Source of the DNA: CAVQZA01 sp963724805
Lineage (GTDB): Bacteria; Actinomycetota; Thermoleophilia; Gaiellales; Gaiellaceae
Length of the DNA stretch: 64,000 bases
NCBI GenBank assembly: GCA_963724805.1
Contig: CAVRWA010000014.1
Coordinates: 434,001 to 498,000 of the forward strand
Reading direction: 5' to 3'
A program made the translations under genes and the position numbers. Below the pieces are notes generated by a model. The model had not been told where the DNA came from and ran no database searches. It saw only the letters and a program-made list of their open reading frames with translations. Numbering within the stretch: position 1 is the first letter of the stretch; every line of letters begins with the position of its first letter. Shown one piece after another: positions 24,125 to 32,570 of the stretch.

Positions 24125-26049
24125 CAGTGCGTCGGCACTCCTTCGGGGGCGGCGGCGTGCGAGGGCGCCATGATCGCGTGCCGCGCGCCGGGGACGCCGT
24201 ACTCGTACGGGCCGCCGACGACCTGCGGGATCTCGTCGAAGTTGAAGACCGGCGGCGGCGAGGAGACGAGCCACTCGATCGTGAGCGCGTTCCACGGATT
24301 GCCCGGCGCCTTCTCGCCGAACCGCCAGCTGTAGACCACGTTGTAGAGGAAGACGATCGTCGAGGCTCCGAGCGCGAACGACGAGATCGAGATGAACATG
24401 TTCCAGTCGGCGAACTGGGGCGCGTAGTCCGAGACCCGGCGCGGCATGCCCTGGAGCCCGATCAGGTGCATCGGCAGGAAGGTGCAGTTGAAGCCGATGA
24501 ACGTGAGCCAGAAGTGGAGCTTGCCGAGCTTCTCGTTGTACATCCGCCCGGTCATCTTCGGGAACCAGTGGTAGACGCCGGCGAAGATCGTGAAGAGCGC
24601 CCCTCCGAACAGCACGTAGTGGATGTGCGCGACGACGAAGTACGTGTCCGAGGCGTGGATGTCGACCGGCACCGAGCCGAGGTAGATCCCGGAGAGGCCG
24701 CCGAGCAGGAACATCGAGAGGAAGCCGAGCACGAACAGCATCGGCGTCGTGAAGTGGAGCTTCCCCTCCCACATGGTTGCTAACCAGCTGAACACCTTGA
24801 TCCCCGTCGGCACCGCGATCAGCAGCGTCGTGACCATCATCGGCACGCGCAGCCACGGCGCCATCCCGGCAACGAACATGTGGTGCGCCCAGACCGAGAA
24901 GCCGAGCACGAGGATCGCGAGCAGCGACATCGCCATCAGGCGGTAGCCGAACACGGGCTTGCGGGAGTGGATCGAGATCACCTCGGAGATGATCCCGAAG
25001 CCCGGTAACACCATGATGTAGACGGCCGGGTGCGAGTAGAACCAGAAGATGTGCTGGTACGCCAGCGTGTAGCCGCCTTCCGACACGTTGAAGAAGTTGG
25101 TGTGCATCACGCGGTCGAACATCACGAAGAACTGCGAGCCGGCGATGAACGGCGTCGCGAGCACGACGAGCAGCGAGGTCGTGAAGTTCGCCCACACGAG
25201 CAGCGGCATGCGCCAGAAGGTCATCCCGGGCGCACGCATGGTGATGATCGTGACCAGGAAGTTGAGTGCCGTCATGATCGACGACGCGCCCGCCCACTGG
25301 ACGCCCATGTTGAAGAAGACCTGGCCGAGCGGCTGATGGACCGCGAGGGGCGCGTACCCCGTCCAGCCGGTCGCGAACGGCCCGCCCGGAACGACGAGGC
25401 TCGAGAGCATGATGATCCCGCCCATCGGCAGGAGCCAGAACGAGAGCGCGTTGAGCCGTGGGAAGGCCATGTCCGGCGCGCCGATCATCAGCGGCAGGAC
25501 GTAGTTCGCTAGCCCTGCGAACGCGGGCACGATCACGAGGAAGATCAGCAGCGCCGCGTGCACCGAGAAGAGGCCGTTGAAGGTCTGAGGGTCGACGACC
25601 TGCATCCCCGGCCGGGCGAGCTCCGCGCGCATGATCAGAGCCAGCATCCCGCCGACGAGCAGGAAGAAGAGGTTGGTGCCGAGGTACTGGACGCCGATCA
25701 CCTTGTGGTCGGTGTTGACCTTGAAGTAGTCCTTCCAGGAGTAGGCGCCGTGGCTCGAGTGGTCGTCGGGCACGGTGGGCCGCCCGATCGCGTACGAGAC
25801 CCAGTAGTCGAAGACGCCGATCCCGGCGAGGAAGCCGAGCGGCGCGGCCGTGAGGGTGACGGTGGTGATCACGTCGCCCTTCCAGAGCGGGTACCAGCCC
25901 TCGAGGTACCGGACGAGGACGGTGATCCCGGCGCCGAGGCCGAAGAAGAGCAGCGACATCCACGCGGCGCGAACGAAACCGGCCCGCAACAGGATGTTCC
26001 GTCGCGGCTTCTGCTCGATGTGGTGCTCGGTCGAGACTTCGGTCGTCAC
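24124..26049 (-). CDS. ctaD: Cytochrome c oxidase subunit I (A2-type haem-copper oxidase)
   Basis: A 641-residue catalytic subunit that reduces oxygen and pumps protons. Haem and copper ligands are in place: His164, His340 with Tyr344, His389-His390, and His475 and His477. The D-channel end reads YSHPAVY (338-344), not HPEVY. This Tyr-Ser form without the glutamate defines A2-type oxidases, as in Thermus and Rhodothermus caa3. An N-terminal extension of about 105 residues with two hydrophobic helices precedes the usual KVIGVQYLGTNLFF start of helix 1. The start is GTG at 26049, overlapping ctaC by four bases. Confidence 0.95.
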   Translation of the reverse strand: MTTEVSTEHHIEQKPRRNILLRAGFVRAAWMSLLFFGLGAGITVLVRYLEGWYPLWKGDVITTVTLTAAPLGFLAGIGVFDYWVSYAIGRPTVPDDHSSHGAYSWKDYFKVNTDHKVIGVQYLGTNLFFLLVGGMLALIMRAELARPGMQVVDPQTFNGLFSVHAALLIFLVIVPAFAGLANYVLPLMIGAPDMAFPRLNALSFWLLPMGGIIMLSSLVVPGGPFATGWTGYAPLAVHQPLGQVFFNMGVQWAGASSIMTALNFLVTIITMRAPGMTFWRMPLLVWANFTTSLLVVLATPFIAGSQFFVMFDRVMHTNFFNVSEGGYTLAYQHIFWFYSHPAVYIMVLPGFGIISEVISIHSRKPVFGYRLMAMSLLAILVLGFSVWAHHMFVAGMAPWLRVPMMVTTLLIAVPTGIKVFSWLATMWEGKLHFTTPMLFVLGFLSMFLLGGLSGIYLGSVPVDIHASDTYFVVAHIHYVLFGGALFTIFAGVYHWFPKMTGRMYNEKLGKLHFWLTFIGFNCTFLPMHLIGLQGMPRRVSDYAPQFADWNMFISISSFALGASTIVFLYNVVYSWRFGEKAPGNPWNALTIEWLVSSPPPVFNFDEIPQVVGGPYEYGVPGARHAIMAPSHAAAPEGVPTH

Positions 26050-27068
26050 GGGCTCACCGTCTTGGTCGAGGGTGGGACGAGGTAGTTAATCAGGGCGTCG
26101 AGCTGGCTCTTCGGCAGCGAGCCGAAGTTTCCCGGCATCACGTTCTTCGGGAAGCCGGGCGGGACGTAGGCGTTCGGGTCGACGATCGACTGGCGGATGA
26201 AGTCGGGCACCGAGAGCCCGGCGAGCTGGGCGTCCTTGTAGAGGTCGTCGAGGGCGGGGCCGACCTTGCCGGTCGCCCCTGCCGGCTTGAACGTGTGACA
26301 GGCACCGCAGCCCTGGGCGTCGAAGACCGCCTTGCCGGCGGCCGCGCCGCCGCCGGAGACGGCCGAGGAGGTGCCCTTCGCCCACGCGTCGAACTCTGCC
26401 TGCTTCAGCACGATCGCCTCGGAGCGCATCAGCGCATGCCCGAGGCCGCAGAGCTCGGTGCAGATCAGCGGGAAGGTGCCGAGACGGTCGGGCGTGATCA
26501 CGAGCGTCGTCGTGATCCCCGGCACCACGTCCTGCTTCTGCGCGAACTCCGGCACCCAGAACGAGTGGATCACGTCCTTCGACTTCAGCACGAGCTTCAC
26601 CGTGCGATCGAGCGGCAGCCGGAGCTCGGCGGCGGTCACGTTCCCCTGGTGGGGGTAGGTGAACTGCCAGGCGAACTGCTCCGCCGTGACGTTGACGATC
26701 AGCGGGTTCGTGCCCGCGTCGGAGTTCCGGGAGAGGACGATCGCGCTGGCGACCCCGATCACGATCACGAGCACGGTCGGCACCAGCGTCCAGACGATCT
26801 CGAGCCTCGTGTTGCCGTGGATCGAGGGGCCGTCGCCGTGATCGTCCGGGCGGGCTCGGAAGTGGATGATCGAATAGACCAGCACCGCGGTGACGACCGC
26901 GAAGACGGCGATGCAGATCCCCGTGGCCAGCCAGTAGAGATCGAAGATCCGGGTTGCCTGCTCCGACGCCGGATCCGGCAGCCAGTTGAAGCCCAGCGCG
27001 ACGGCCGTCGCGAAGGCTCCCGCGAGGACCGTGTAGACGACGAGCTCGACGATCGCACCCCTGCGCAC
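26046..27068 (-). CDS. ctaC: Cytochrome c oxidase subunit II fused to cytochrome c (caa3 type)
   Basis: A 340-residue subunit II with two membrane helices and a CuA cupredoxin domain: His168, Cys203, Glu205, Cys207, His211 and Met214 (CTELCGLGHALM). A fused C-terminal cytochrome c carries CGACH at 254-258 and axial Met311. It accepts electrons at the fused haem and passes them to CuA. The GTG at 27068 was chosen because TAGGCT stands 8 bases upstream as a leaderless -10 element; the long frame further upstream is antisense to another gene. First gene of the oxidase operon. Confidence 0.93.
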   Translation of the reverse strand: MRRGAIVELVVYTVLAGAFATAVALGFNWLPDPASEQATRIFDLYWLATGICIAVFAVVTAVLVYSIIHFRARPDDHGDGPSIHGNTRLEIVWTLVPTVLVIVIGVASAIVLSRNSDAGTNPLIVNVTAEQFAWQFTYPHQGNVTAAELRLPLDRTVKLVLKSKDVIHSFWVPEFAQKQDVVPGITTTLVITPDRLGTFPLICTELCGLGHALMRSEAIVLKQAEFDAWAKGTSSAVSGGGAAAGKAVFDAQGCGACHTFKPAGATGKVGPALDDLYKDAQLAGLSVPDFIRQSIVDPNAYVPPGFPKNVMPGNFGSLPKSQLDALINYLVPPSTKTVSP

Positions 27069-27076
27069 GCCGCGGG

Positions 27077-27082
27077 AGCCTA
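27077..27082 (-). promoter_or_regulatory. Likely -10 element (TAGGCT) of the cta operon
   Basis: TAGGCT on the minus strand lies 8 bases before the ctaC GTG, in the gap shared with the divergent glycosidase-like gene. Confidence 0.4.
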
Positions 27083-27136
27083 CTGGACTCGGCGGAGAGA
27101 CGCTAGGTAAAGGATGTGTCCGGGGTGGCGGCGGGC

Positions 27137-27146
27137 AGGTATACCT
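27137..27146. promoter_or_regulatory. 10-bp palindrome AGGTATACCT before the glycosidase-like gene
   Basis: A perfect AT-centred palindrome ends 7 bases before the ATG at 27154, where a -10 element would be expected. It could be an operator that covers the promoter, or simply the promoter's own sequence. Confidence 0.3.
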
Positions 27147-27153
27147 ACGGCGG

Positions 27154-28485
27154 ATGATCCGGGTCCTGGCAGCCGCCGCCGCCACGGTCGTTCTCGCAGC
27201 CTCCCCCGCAGCGTCGGGAGGGCGAAGCGCCGCGTTGACGATCGCCGCAACCTCGGTACAGGCGCGCTCCTCGTCGGCCGCGATCGGCTGGCAGGCGAGT
27301 GCCACGGCGAAGGTCGTCGTCTCGTACGGGCTCACGGACGACTTCGGCGTGTGGTCGAAGCCGCAGCTCGGCAGGTCGGGGCAGGCGCTGCTCGCGGGGC
27401 TCGAGCCGGGCACGACCTACCGCTACCGCCTGATCGCGGGCACCGGCTCCTCGCGCGCCGAGTCTCGCGGAACCTTCACGACCGGGCCGATCGCTCCCTG
27501 GACGACGGCGACGACGACGCGGAACGCGCTCTTCCTCGACTGGCAGCCGTTCTTCCCGCGCATGGTGTGGAAGGCATGCGCATCGGGCTTCGCGACGAAC
27601 ATCGCCGCCGGCATCAACCTCTTCATGGGCAGCTGTGTGAGCGGGCCGTCCCAGCTCGAGGCGCTCTCCGGCAAGGCGTACTCCGTGCTCGACGCCCACC
27701 AGAGCGCCGGGGTGGACGGGCGCGGGCTCGTCGGCTGGTACCAGCCGGACGAGGCGGACGACTCCGGCGCGAAGCTCGCGAGCCTGCCGCCGTCGAAGCA
27801 GAGCCACCGCGTCAGCTTCATCACGCTCTCCAACCACTTCTTCAGCGCCGCCAATCCGCTCCCGCAGGGGAATCCCTCGTACCCGAAGCTGATCGCCCCC
27901 GTCGACTCCGTCGGCTTCGATCTCTATCCACTCCAGGTCTGGTGCCGCACCGACGCGTTCCAGGCCGTCTTCCAGGCGCAGCGCGAGCTCACGGCGCTCG
28001 CCGCCGGGAAGCCGACCTTCCAGTGGATCGAGGCGGCGACGTTTAGCGACTGCGACGGCAAGCCACGAAGTCCGACCCCCCGGACCGTCCGCGCCGAGAC
28101 GTGGCTCGCGATCGCGGGCGGCGCGCGCGGGATCGGCTACTTCCCCTACTACTGGTCGGCCTCGATCGCGAAGGAGATCGCGAGCATCAACCGCCAGATC
28201 ACCGCGCTGGCGCCGGCGCTGCTCGCGCCGCAAGCGCCGCTGACGACGTCCGAGGGCGGCGTCTACGCGGGAGCGCGCGTCTACGAAGGGGCGCGCTACG
28301 TGATCGCGGTGAACTCCACCTTGAAGACGGCCAAGACGACGTTCAGCCTGCCCGGCCTCGGCGCCGACACGGTCGCCTGGGTCTTCGGCGAAGGCCGGAC
28401 CGTGCCGGTGCGGAAGGGAACCTTCACCGACTCCTTCGCGCCGCTCGCGGTTCACATCTACGCCGTCGCTCCGCCCGGCTGGTAG
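27154..28485 (+). CDS. Exported FN3-domain protein with glycosidase-like (TIM-barrel) domain
   Basis: A 443-residue secreted protein. A signal peptide (residues 1-22) is followed by one fibronectin type III-like domain (about 25-110; GLEPGTTYRYRLIAGTG is typical of FN3). The main domain has alternating strand motifs and acidic positions that suggest a glycoside hydrolase barrel: LVGWYQPDEADD, SVGFDLYPLQVW and FQWIEAATF, with Glu residues that could be catalytic. A small all-beta region ends it. Substrate is unknown. It is divergent from the cta operon and followed closely by an MFS exporter gene. Confidence 0.72.
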   Translation: MIRVLAAAAATVVLAASPAASGGRSAALTIAATSVQARSSSAAIGWQASATAKVVVSYGLTDDFGVWSKPQLGRSGQALLAGLEPGTTYRYRLIAGTGSSRAESRGTFTTGPIAPWTTATTTRNALFLDWQPFFPRMVWKACASGFATNIAAGINLFMGSCVSGPSQLEALSGKAYSVLDAHQSAGVDGRGLVGWYQPDEADDSGAKLASLPPSKQSHRVSFITLSNHFFSAANPLPQGNPSYPKLIAPVDSVGFDLYPLQVWCRTDAFQAVFQAQRELTALAAGKPTFQWIEAATFSDCDGKPRSPTPRTVRAETWLAIAGGARGIGYFPYYWSASIAKEIASINRQITALAPALLAPQAPLTTSEGGVYAGARVYEGARYVIAVNSTLKTAKTTFSLPGLGADTVAWVFGEGRTVPVRKGTFTDSFAPLAVHIYAVAPPGW

Positions 28486-28489
28486 CCGC

Positions 28490-29935
28490 GTGACGCGAAG
28501 CCAGCGGATCACGCTCGGCGCGGCGATCCTCGGCTCAGCGGTCGCGACCGTCGACGGCACGATCGTCAACGTCGCCCTGCCCGCGATCGAGAAGGACCTC
28601 GGCGGCGGGCTCCCGGCCCAGCAGTGGGTCTCGAACGCGTACCTGCTTTCGCTCGGCTCGCTGATCCTGATCGGCGGCTCGCTGGGCGACATCTACGGCC
28701 AGCGGCGGATCTTCGCGATCGGCGTGACCGCCTTCGGGGTCCTCTCGCTCGCGTGCGCAGCGGCGCCGACGATCGAGGTGCTGATCGTCGCGCGCGCCCT
28801 GCAGGGTGCCGCCGGCGCGCTGCTGACCCCGAGCTCGCTGGCGATCATCGTCGCGGCGTTCTCGGAGCGCGAGCGCGGGGCCGCGATCGGCTCGTGGACC
28901 GCCTGGGGCGGAATCGCGGCGATCATCGGCCCGCTCGCCGGCGGCGTGATCGTCGACCAGACCTCCTGGCGCTGGATCTTCGCGATCAACGTGCCGCTCG
29001 TCGCGGCGACGCTCGCACTGATCTTCGCAGGGGTGCCGAAAGGCCACCGCGTGGCCGGGCGCCGCGTCGACTTCGTCGGGGCAACCCTCTGCGCGCTCGG
29101 GCTCGGCGGAGTCGTGTTCGCGCTGATCGAGCAGCCGCGCTACGGCTGGTCGAGCCCCGTGATCTGGATCCCGCTCGCCGGTGGGGCCGTCACATTCGCC
29201 GCGTTCCTCCTCTACGAGAGCCGCACCTCGCAGCCGATGCTGAAGCTCGACCTGTTCCGGCGGCGCAACTTCTCCGTCGCGAACGCCGAGACGCTCACGA
29301 TGTACGGGGGCCTCTCGATCCTCTTCTTCTTCCTCGTGATCTTCCTGCAGCAGGTCGCCGGCTACACCGCGCTGCAGGCGGGGCTCGCAACGGTGCCCGT
29401 GACACTGATCATGTTCGCGCTCTCGCGCCGCTTCGGCGCGTTCGCCGACCGCTACGGCTCGCGCCTCTTCATGGGCGCCGGGCCGCTGATCGCCGCGGTC
29501 GGGATCCTGCTCTTCCTCAGAACGGGAATTCACACTTCGTACGTCACCGACCTGCTTCCCGCGCTGCTCGTCTTCTCGCTCGGCCTCTCGATGACCGTGG
29601 CGCCGCTCACGGCGACGGTGCTCGCGGACGCGGACGAGACCGATGCCGGCATCGCCTCTGCGATCAACAACGCGATCGCCCGTGTCGCCGGGCTCGTCGG
29701 GATCTCGGCGATCGGCGTCGTCGTCGCGAGCACGCTTCCCGGCGACACGTTCGCCCGTGACCCGGGCTCGGTGCGCGCGTTCCACGAGGCGGTCGTGATC
29801 TGTGCTCTGCTCGTGGCCGCAGGCGGCGTCCTGGGCGCGATCGGGATCGTCAATCCCCGCCGGAGCGTCAAGGCGGAGGAGTGCTCGGGCGGCCAGCTCG
29901 CGGGTGTTCCCAGGCCTGCCGCCGAGCTAGACTGA
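28490..29935 (+). CDS. MFS drug exporter, DHA2 (EmrB/QacA) family
   Basis: A 481-residue, 14-helix exporter. Helix 1 has the DHA2 motif VDGTIVNVALPAIEKDL at about residues 19-35. The motif A loop is GGSLGDIYGQRRIF, and the motif C region GPLAGGVI appears after helix 4. Substrate unknown. GTG at 28490 begins 4 bases after the preceding gene's stop, so the two may be co-transcribed. It is a paralogue of the minus-strand exporter at 6156-7598 but only broadly similar. Confidence 0.88.
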   Translation: MTRSQRITLGAAILGSAVATVDGTIVNVALPAIEKDLGGGLPAQQWVSNAYLLSLGSLILIGGSLGDIYGQRRIFAIGVTAFGVLSLACAAAPTIEVLIVARALQGAAGALLTPSSLAIIVAAFSERERGAAIGSWTAWGGIAAIIGPLAGGVIVDQTSWRWIFAINVPLVAATLALIFAGVPKGHRVAGRRVDFVGATLCALGLGGVVFALIEQPRYGWSSPVIWIPLAGGAVTFAAFLLYESRTSQPMLKLDLFRRRNFSVANAETLTMYGGLSILFFFLVIFLQQVAGYTALQAGLATVPVTLIMFALSRRFGAFADRYGSRLFMGAGPLIAAVGILLFLRTGIHTSYVTDLLPALLVFSLGLSMTVAPLTATVLADADETDAGIASAINNAIARVAGLVGISAIGVVVASTLPGDTFARDPGSVRAFHEAVVICALLVAAGGVLGAIGIVNPRRSVKAEECSGGQLAGVPRPAAELD

Positions 29936-29958
29936 CCCCTTCCGAAAAGGGGGAGCGA

Positions 29959-30570
29959 ATGGCCGATTTCATCTCTCGCGGCTTTCGTGGGCACCGGCGC
30001 GAGTCGGGCGATCCGAGCCGCATCCCGCCGGGCCAGTACCAGACCTCGGACTTCCCGGTCCTCTCGGCCGGGCCCACCCCGCACACGCGGCTCGAGGACT
30101 GGACGTTCTCGATCGGCGAGGGCGACGGGCGGAAGACCTGGAGCTGGGACGAGTTCCAGGCGCTCCCGAGCGAGACGGTCACCGTCGACATCCACTGCGT
30201 CACCCGCTGGTCGAAGCTAGACACGGTCTGGGAAGGCGTGTCCGTCGACACGCTGCTCGCCGAGGCCGGAGAGGACGACACCCATCCGTACCTGCTCGCC
30301 TACTGCGACGGCGGCTACACGACGAACGTGCCGCTCGAGGACGTGACCGGCGGCAAGGCTTGGGTCGCGTTCGGCTACGACGGGGAGCCGCTCGAGCCCG
30401 AGCACGGCGGCCCGGCCCGGCTGCTCGTCCCGCACCTCTACTTCTGGAAGAGCGCGAAGTGGGTACGCGGGCTCGCGCTCCGTGACGAGGACGAGCCCGG
30501 CTTCTGGGAGTCGAACGGGTACCACATCTACGGCGATCCGTGGCTCGAGCAGCGGTACGCGGGCGACTGA
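29959..30570 (+). CDS. YedY/sulfite oxidase-like molybdopterin oxidoreductase (cytoplasmic)
   Basis: A 203-residue sulfite-oxidase-fold domain that binds mononuclear molybdopterin. Cys80 in VDIHCVTRWSK matches the molybdenum-ligand cysteine. GGPARLLVPHLYFWKSAKWVRGL is the conserved cofactor-binding end. It is shorter than MsrP/YedY and has no Tat signal, so it should act in the cytoplasm, unlike most family members. A strong Shine-Dalgarno sequence (AAGGGGGAG) precedes the ATG. A flavin reductase gene overlaps its end, giving a likely electron partner. Confidence 0.87.
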   Translation: MADFISRGFRGHRRESGDPSRIPPGQYQTSDFPVLSAGPTPHTRLEDWTFSIGEGDGRKTWSWDEFQALPSETVTVDIHCVTRWSKLDTVWEGVSVDTLLAEAGEDDTHPYLLAYCDGGYTTNVPLEDVTGGKAWVAFGYDGEPLEPEHGGPARLLVPHLYFWKSAKWVRGLALRDEDEPGFWESNGYHIYGDPWLEQRYAGD

Positions 30571-31277
30571 GCTGGCAGGTCGCGACCGTCGAGGCGGTCG
30601 TCGACGAGACGCCCCGCGTCCGGACGCTCGTGCTCGACGTCCCGGACTGGGCGGGCCACCGGGCAGGACAGCACCTCGACGTGCGCCTGACCGCCGAGGA
30701 CGGCTATCGCGCGGAGCGCTCCTACTCGATCGCCTCGCCCCCCGCCGAGCCGGTCGCGATCACGGTGGAGCGTCTCGAGGACGGAGAGGTCTCGCCCTAC
30801 CTCACCGAGGAGCTGCGCGCCGGCGACGCGCTCGAGCTGCGCGGGCCGATCGGCGGCTACTTCGTGTGGGGCCCGGAGGACGGCGGGCCGCTGCTGCTCG
30901 TCGCAGGCGGCTCCGGAGTGGTGCCGTTGATGGCGATGCTGCGGCATCGCCGCGCCGCCGGCAGCGACGTCCGCGCGCGGCTGCTCTACTCGTCGCGGAC
31001 GCTCGAGGACGTGATCTACCGCGCCGAGCTGGACGAGCTCGACGCCGAGGTGCTCCACACACTGACCCGGGAGCAGCCGCCGGGCTGGACGGGCTATGCG
31101 CGGCGCGTCGATGCAGCACTGCTCGCCGAGGTCGCCTGGCCGGCCGACCAGGACCCGCGCGTCTTCGTCTGCGGCCCAACGCCGTTCGTCGAGACCGTCG
31201 CGGCCACGCTCGTCGAGCTGGGCTACCCGCCCCAGCGAGTGAAGACCGAACGGTTCGGAGCCACGGGAGGACGATGA
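30540..31277 (+). CDS. Ferredoxin-NADP+ reductase-like flavoprotein
   Basis: A 245-residue FNR-superfamily reductase lacking a fused ferredoxin. The FAD site is RSYSIASPPAE (about residues 60-70). The NAD(P) site is LLLVAGGSGVVPLMAML, and FVCGPTPFVETV closes the domain. The GTG at 30540 gives a 31-base overlap with the molybdoenzyme gene; a CTG at 30567 is an alternative that would give almost end-to-start coupling. It most likely passes electrons between NAD(P)H and the molybdoenzyme. Confidence 0.86.
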   Translation: MARAAVRGRLSWQVATVEAVVDETPRVRTLVLDVPDWAGHRAGQHLDVRLTAEDGYRAERSYSIASPPAEPVAITVERLEDGEVSPYLTEELRAGDALELRGPIGGYFVWGPEDGGPLLLVAGGSGVVPLMAMLRHRRAAGSDVRARLLYSSRTLEDVIYRAELDELDAEVLHTLTREQPPGWTGYARRVDAALLAEVAWPADQDPRVFVCGPTPFVETVAATLVELGYPPQRVKTERFGATGGR

Positions 31278-31525
31278 TGGACGCGCTCGATGGAAACGCG
31301 ATCGGCGGCCTGCTGCTCGAGGTCTTCGGCGCCGAGCTCACGGCCGTCGCGGGCGTGTGCGGGAGCTGCGGCGCGCGGCGGCCGGTGGCCGAGCTCGCCG
31401 TCTACCTGCGCGCGCCCGGGACCGTGGTGCGCTGCCCGAGCTGCGACAGCGTGCTGATGACGTTCGTCGAGGTGCGCGAGGTCTGGTCGGTCGACATGCG
31501 GGGGTTAGCGGCGCTGGAGATGTAG
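31274..31525 (+). CDS. Small zinc-ribbon protein (DUF6510-like)
   Basis: An 83-residue protein with two Cys-x2-Cys pairs (CGSCG near residue 31 and CPSCD near 55), as in a zinc ribbon. The start overlaps the reductase stop as ATGATG; the second ATG at 31277 has better spacing to GGGAGG. I believe this third member commonly accompanies the molybdoenzyme and reductase pair in actinobacteria and corresponds to DUF6510, but that is from memory. Function unknown. Confidence 0.8.
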   Translation: MMDALDGNAIGGLLLEVFGAELTAVAGVCGSCGARRPVAELAVYLRAPGTVVRCPSCDSVLMTFVEVREVWSVDMRGLAALEM

Positions 31526-31701
31526 ACCGGCGGCCGGGCGCTTCCGCTGTGACGATCTCGTAACCATCGTGTCGAATCGGGCCGTGCCTTCGTGCCTGCC
31601 TCGAACCCTCCCGATCCCAGCGCTGGACTGGAGAACTGTCGCCTCGAGCCAGGTCCCGGTGCCTGACCCCAGGACTTGTCGGGTTCGGACGGGTGCCGCG
31701 G
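31526..31701. other. Convergent intergenic gap, 176 bases
   Basis: Between the zinc-ribbon gene and the PfkB gene. The base composition is slightly less GC-rich than the genes. GGTGCCTGACCCC at 31658-31670 sits beside CCAGGTCCCGG and forms a short imperfect inverted repeat. No gene or clear terminator is visible. Confidence 0.3.
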
Positions 31702-32508
31702 TCACGAGACGAGGGCCCTGCGACCCGCTTCGCAGGCCTGGTCGAGCGCCTCCCGCAGGCCCGCGCCCGCAGCGAGCACGACCAGCAGAACGCCTGCGAA
31801 CGCGTCACCGGCGCCGGAACGGTCAGACCGCACGATCTCGCTCGGCCGCCCGACCAGGACCTCACCGCCGGACACGGCCACGGCTCCCGCCGCACCCGCC
31901 GTGACGGCGACGACCTCGTAGAGCTCGGCCAGCGCAAGGGCCGCTTCCCGGAGCTCGAGCCCGGTGAGCGACCGCGCCTCCGTCTCGTTTGCGAAGAGGA
32001 CGTTCGCGCCCTTCGCCCGCGCGTGGAAGTCGGCGCCGATCGGCCCGGCGGCCACGACGGCGACCAGCGGTGCGACCGCAGCGTCCAGTGCGGCGCGGGC
32101 CGCCGGAGCGGTGTCGTCTCGAAGGAGCACGTGGCCCGAGACGAGGACCGCCGCCGCCTCGAGCGGCGGGATGTCACCCGGACGCAGCCGCGAGCTCGCG
32201 CCGCGGTCGGCGGAGCTCGCCCTCGTCTCGCCCTGCCCGGTCTCGACGAAGGTGCCCGTCGGGAGCTCCTCGTCGACCGCGAGCATCGCGACGACCCCTG
32301 CAGCCTCGAGCCCGGCACGGATCGCCGCCGCCGCCGCGTCCGAGCCGACGCGCCCGACGACCGCGCACCGCGCGCCCAGCACGGCCGCCGCCAGCGCCGC
32401 GTTGGCCGGGACACCGCCCGCGCGCACGGACACCGGCGCGTGAGATGCCCGGCCGGGCACGAGCTCGGCAACGGTCACGTCGAGGAGCACCTCGCCGACT
32501 GCGATCAG
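31702..32508 (-). CDS. PfkB-family sugar kinase with unclear (non-canonical) start
   Basis: A ribokinase-like sugar kinase of about 268 residues. It has the N-terminal LIAVGEVLLDVTV strand, the VRAGGVPANAALAAAVLGA substrate site, and the anion-hole motif DRSGAGDAFAGVLL with the catalytic Asp near the C-terminus. The likely substrate class is a pentose, hexose or nucleoside. No ATG, GTG or TTG lies at the expected start. CTG at 32508 is given; a CATAAT -10 element at 32532-32527 is well placed for it. The first ATG, at 32613, lies upstream of that promoter and inside the divergent larA-like gene. Confidence 0.75.
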   Translation of the reverse strand: MIAVGEVLLDVTVAELVPGRASHAPVSVRAGGVPANAALAAAVLGARCAVVGRVGSDAAAAAIRAGLEAAGVVAMLAVDEELPTGTFVETGQGETRASSADRGASSRLRPGDIPPLEAAAVLVSGHVLLRDDTAPAARAALDAAVAPLVAVVAAGPIGADFHARAKGANVLFANETEARSLTGLELREAALALAELYEVVAVTAGAAGAVAVSGGEVLVGRPSEIVRSDRSGAGDAFAGVLLVVLAAGAGLREALDQACEAGRRALVS

Positions 32509-32526
32509 ATCGAGCTCGATCCGGCG

Positions 32527-32534
32527 ATTATGAT
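32527..32534. promoter_or_regulatory. Overlapping divergent -10 elements (TATGAT / CATAAT)
   Basis: The 8 bases ATTATGAT contain TATGAT on the plus strand, facing the larA-like gene, and CATAAT on the minus strand, facing the PfkB gene. The two polymerases would compete. The plus transcript has a leader of about 30 bases with AGAAAGGGG before the GTG at 32571. Confidence 0.5.
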
Positions 32535-32570
32535 TGAGCCCACTTCGGCGATCGAGAAAGGGGCCCTCCG

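Noticed and set aside
25018..25040. Loss of the D-channel glutamate in ctaD read as a damaged oxidase
   Set aside because: The Tyr-Ser replacement is the known A2-type arrangement and all metal ligands are intact.
26046..27413. A longer ctaC with an extra 115 N-terminal residues
   Set aside because: The added part is antisense to the divergent exported-protein gene, and a promoter-like TAGGCT lies at the shorter start.
31658..31670. GGTGCCTGACCCC as a dispersed repeat element
   Set aside because: I saw no second copy in the window, so a repeat family cannot be claimed here.
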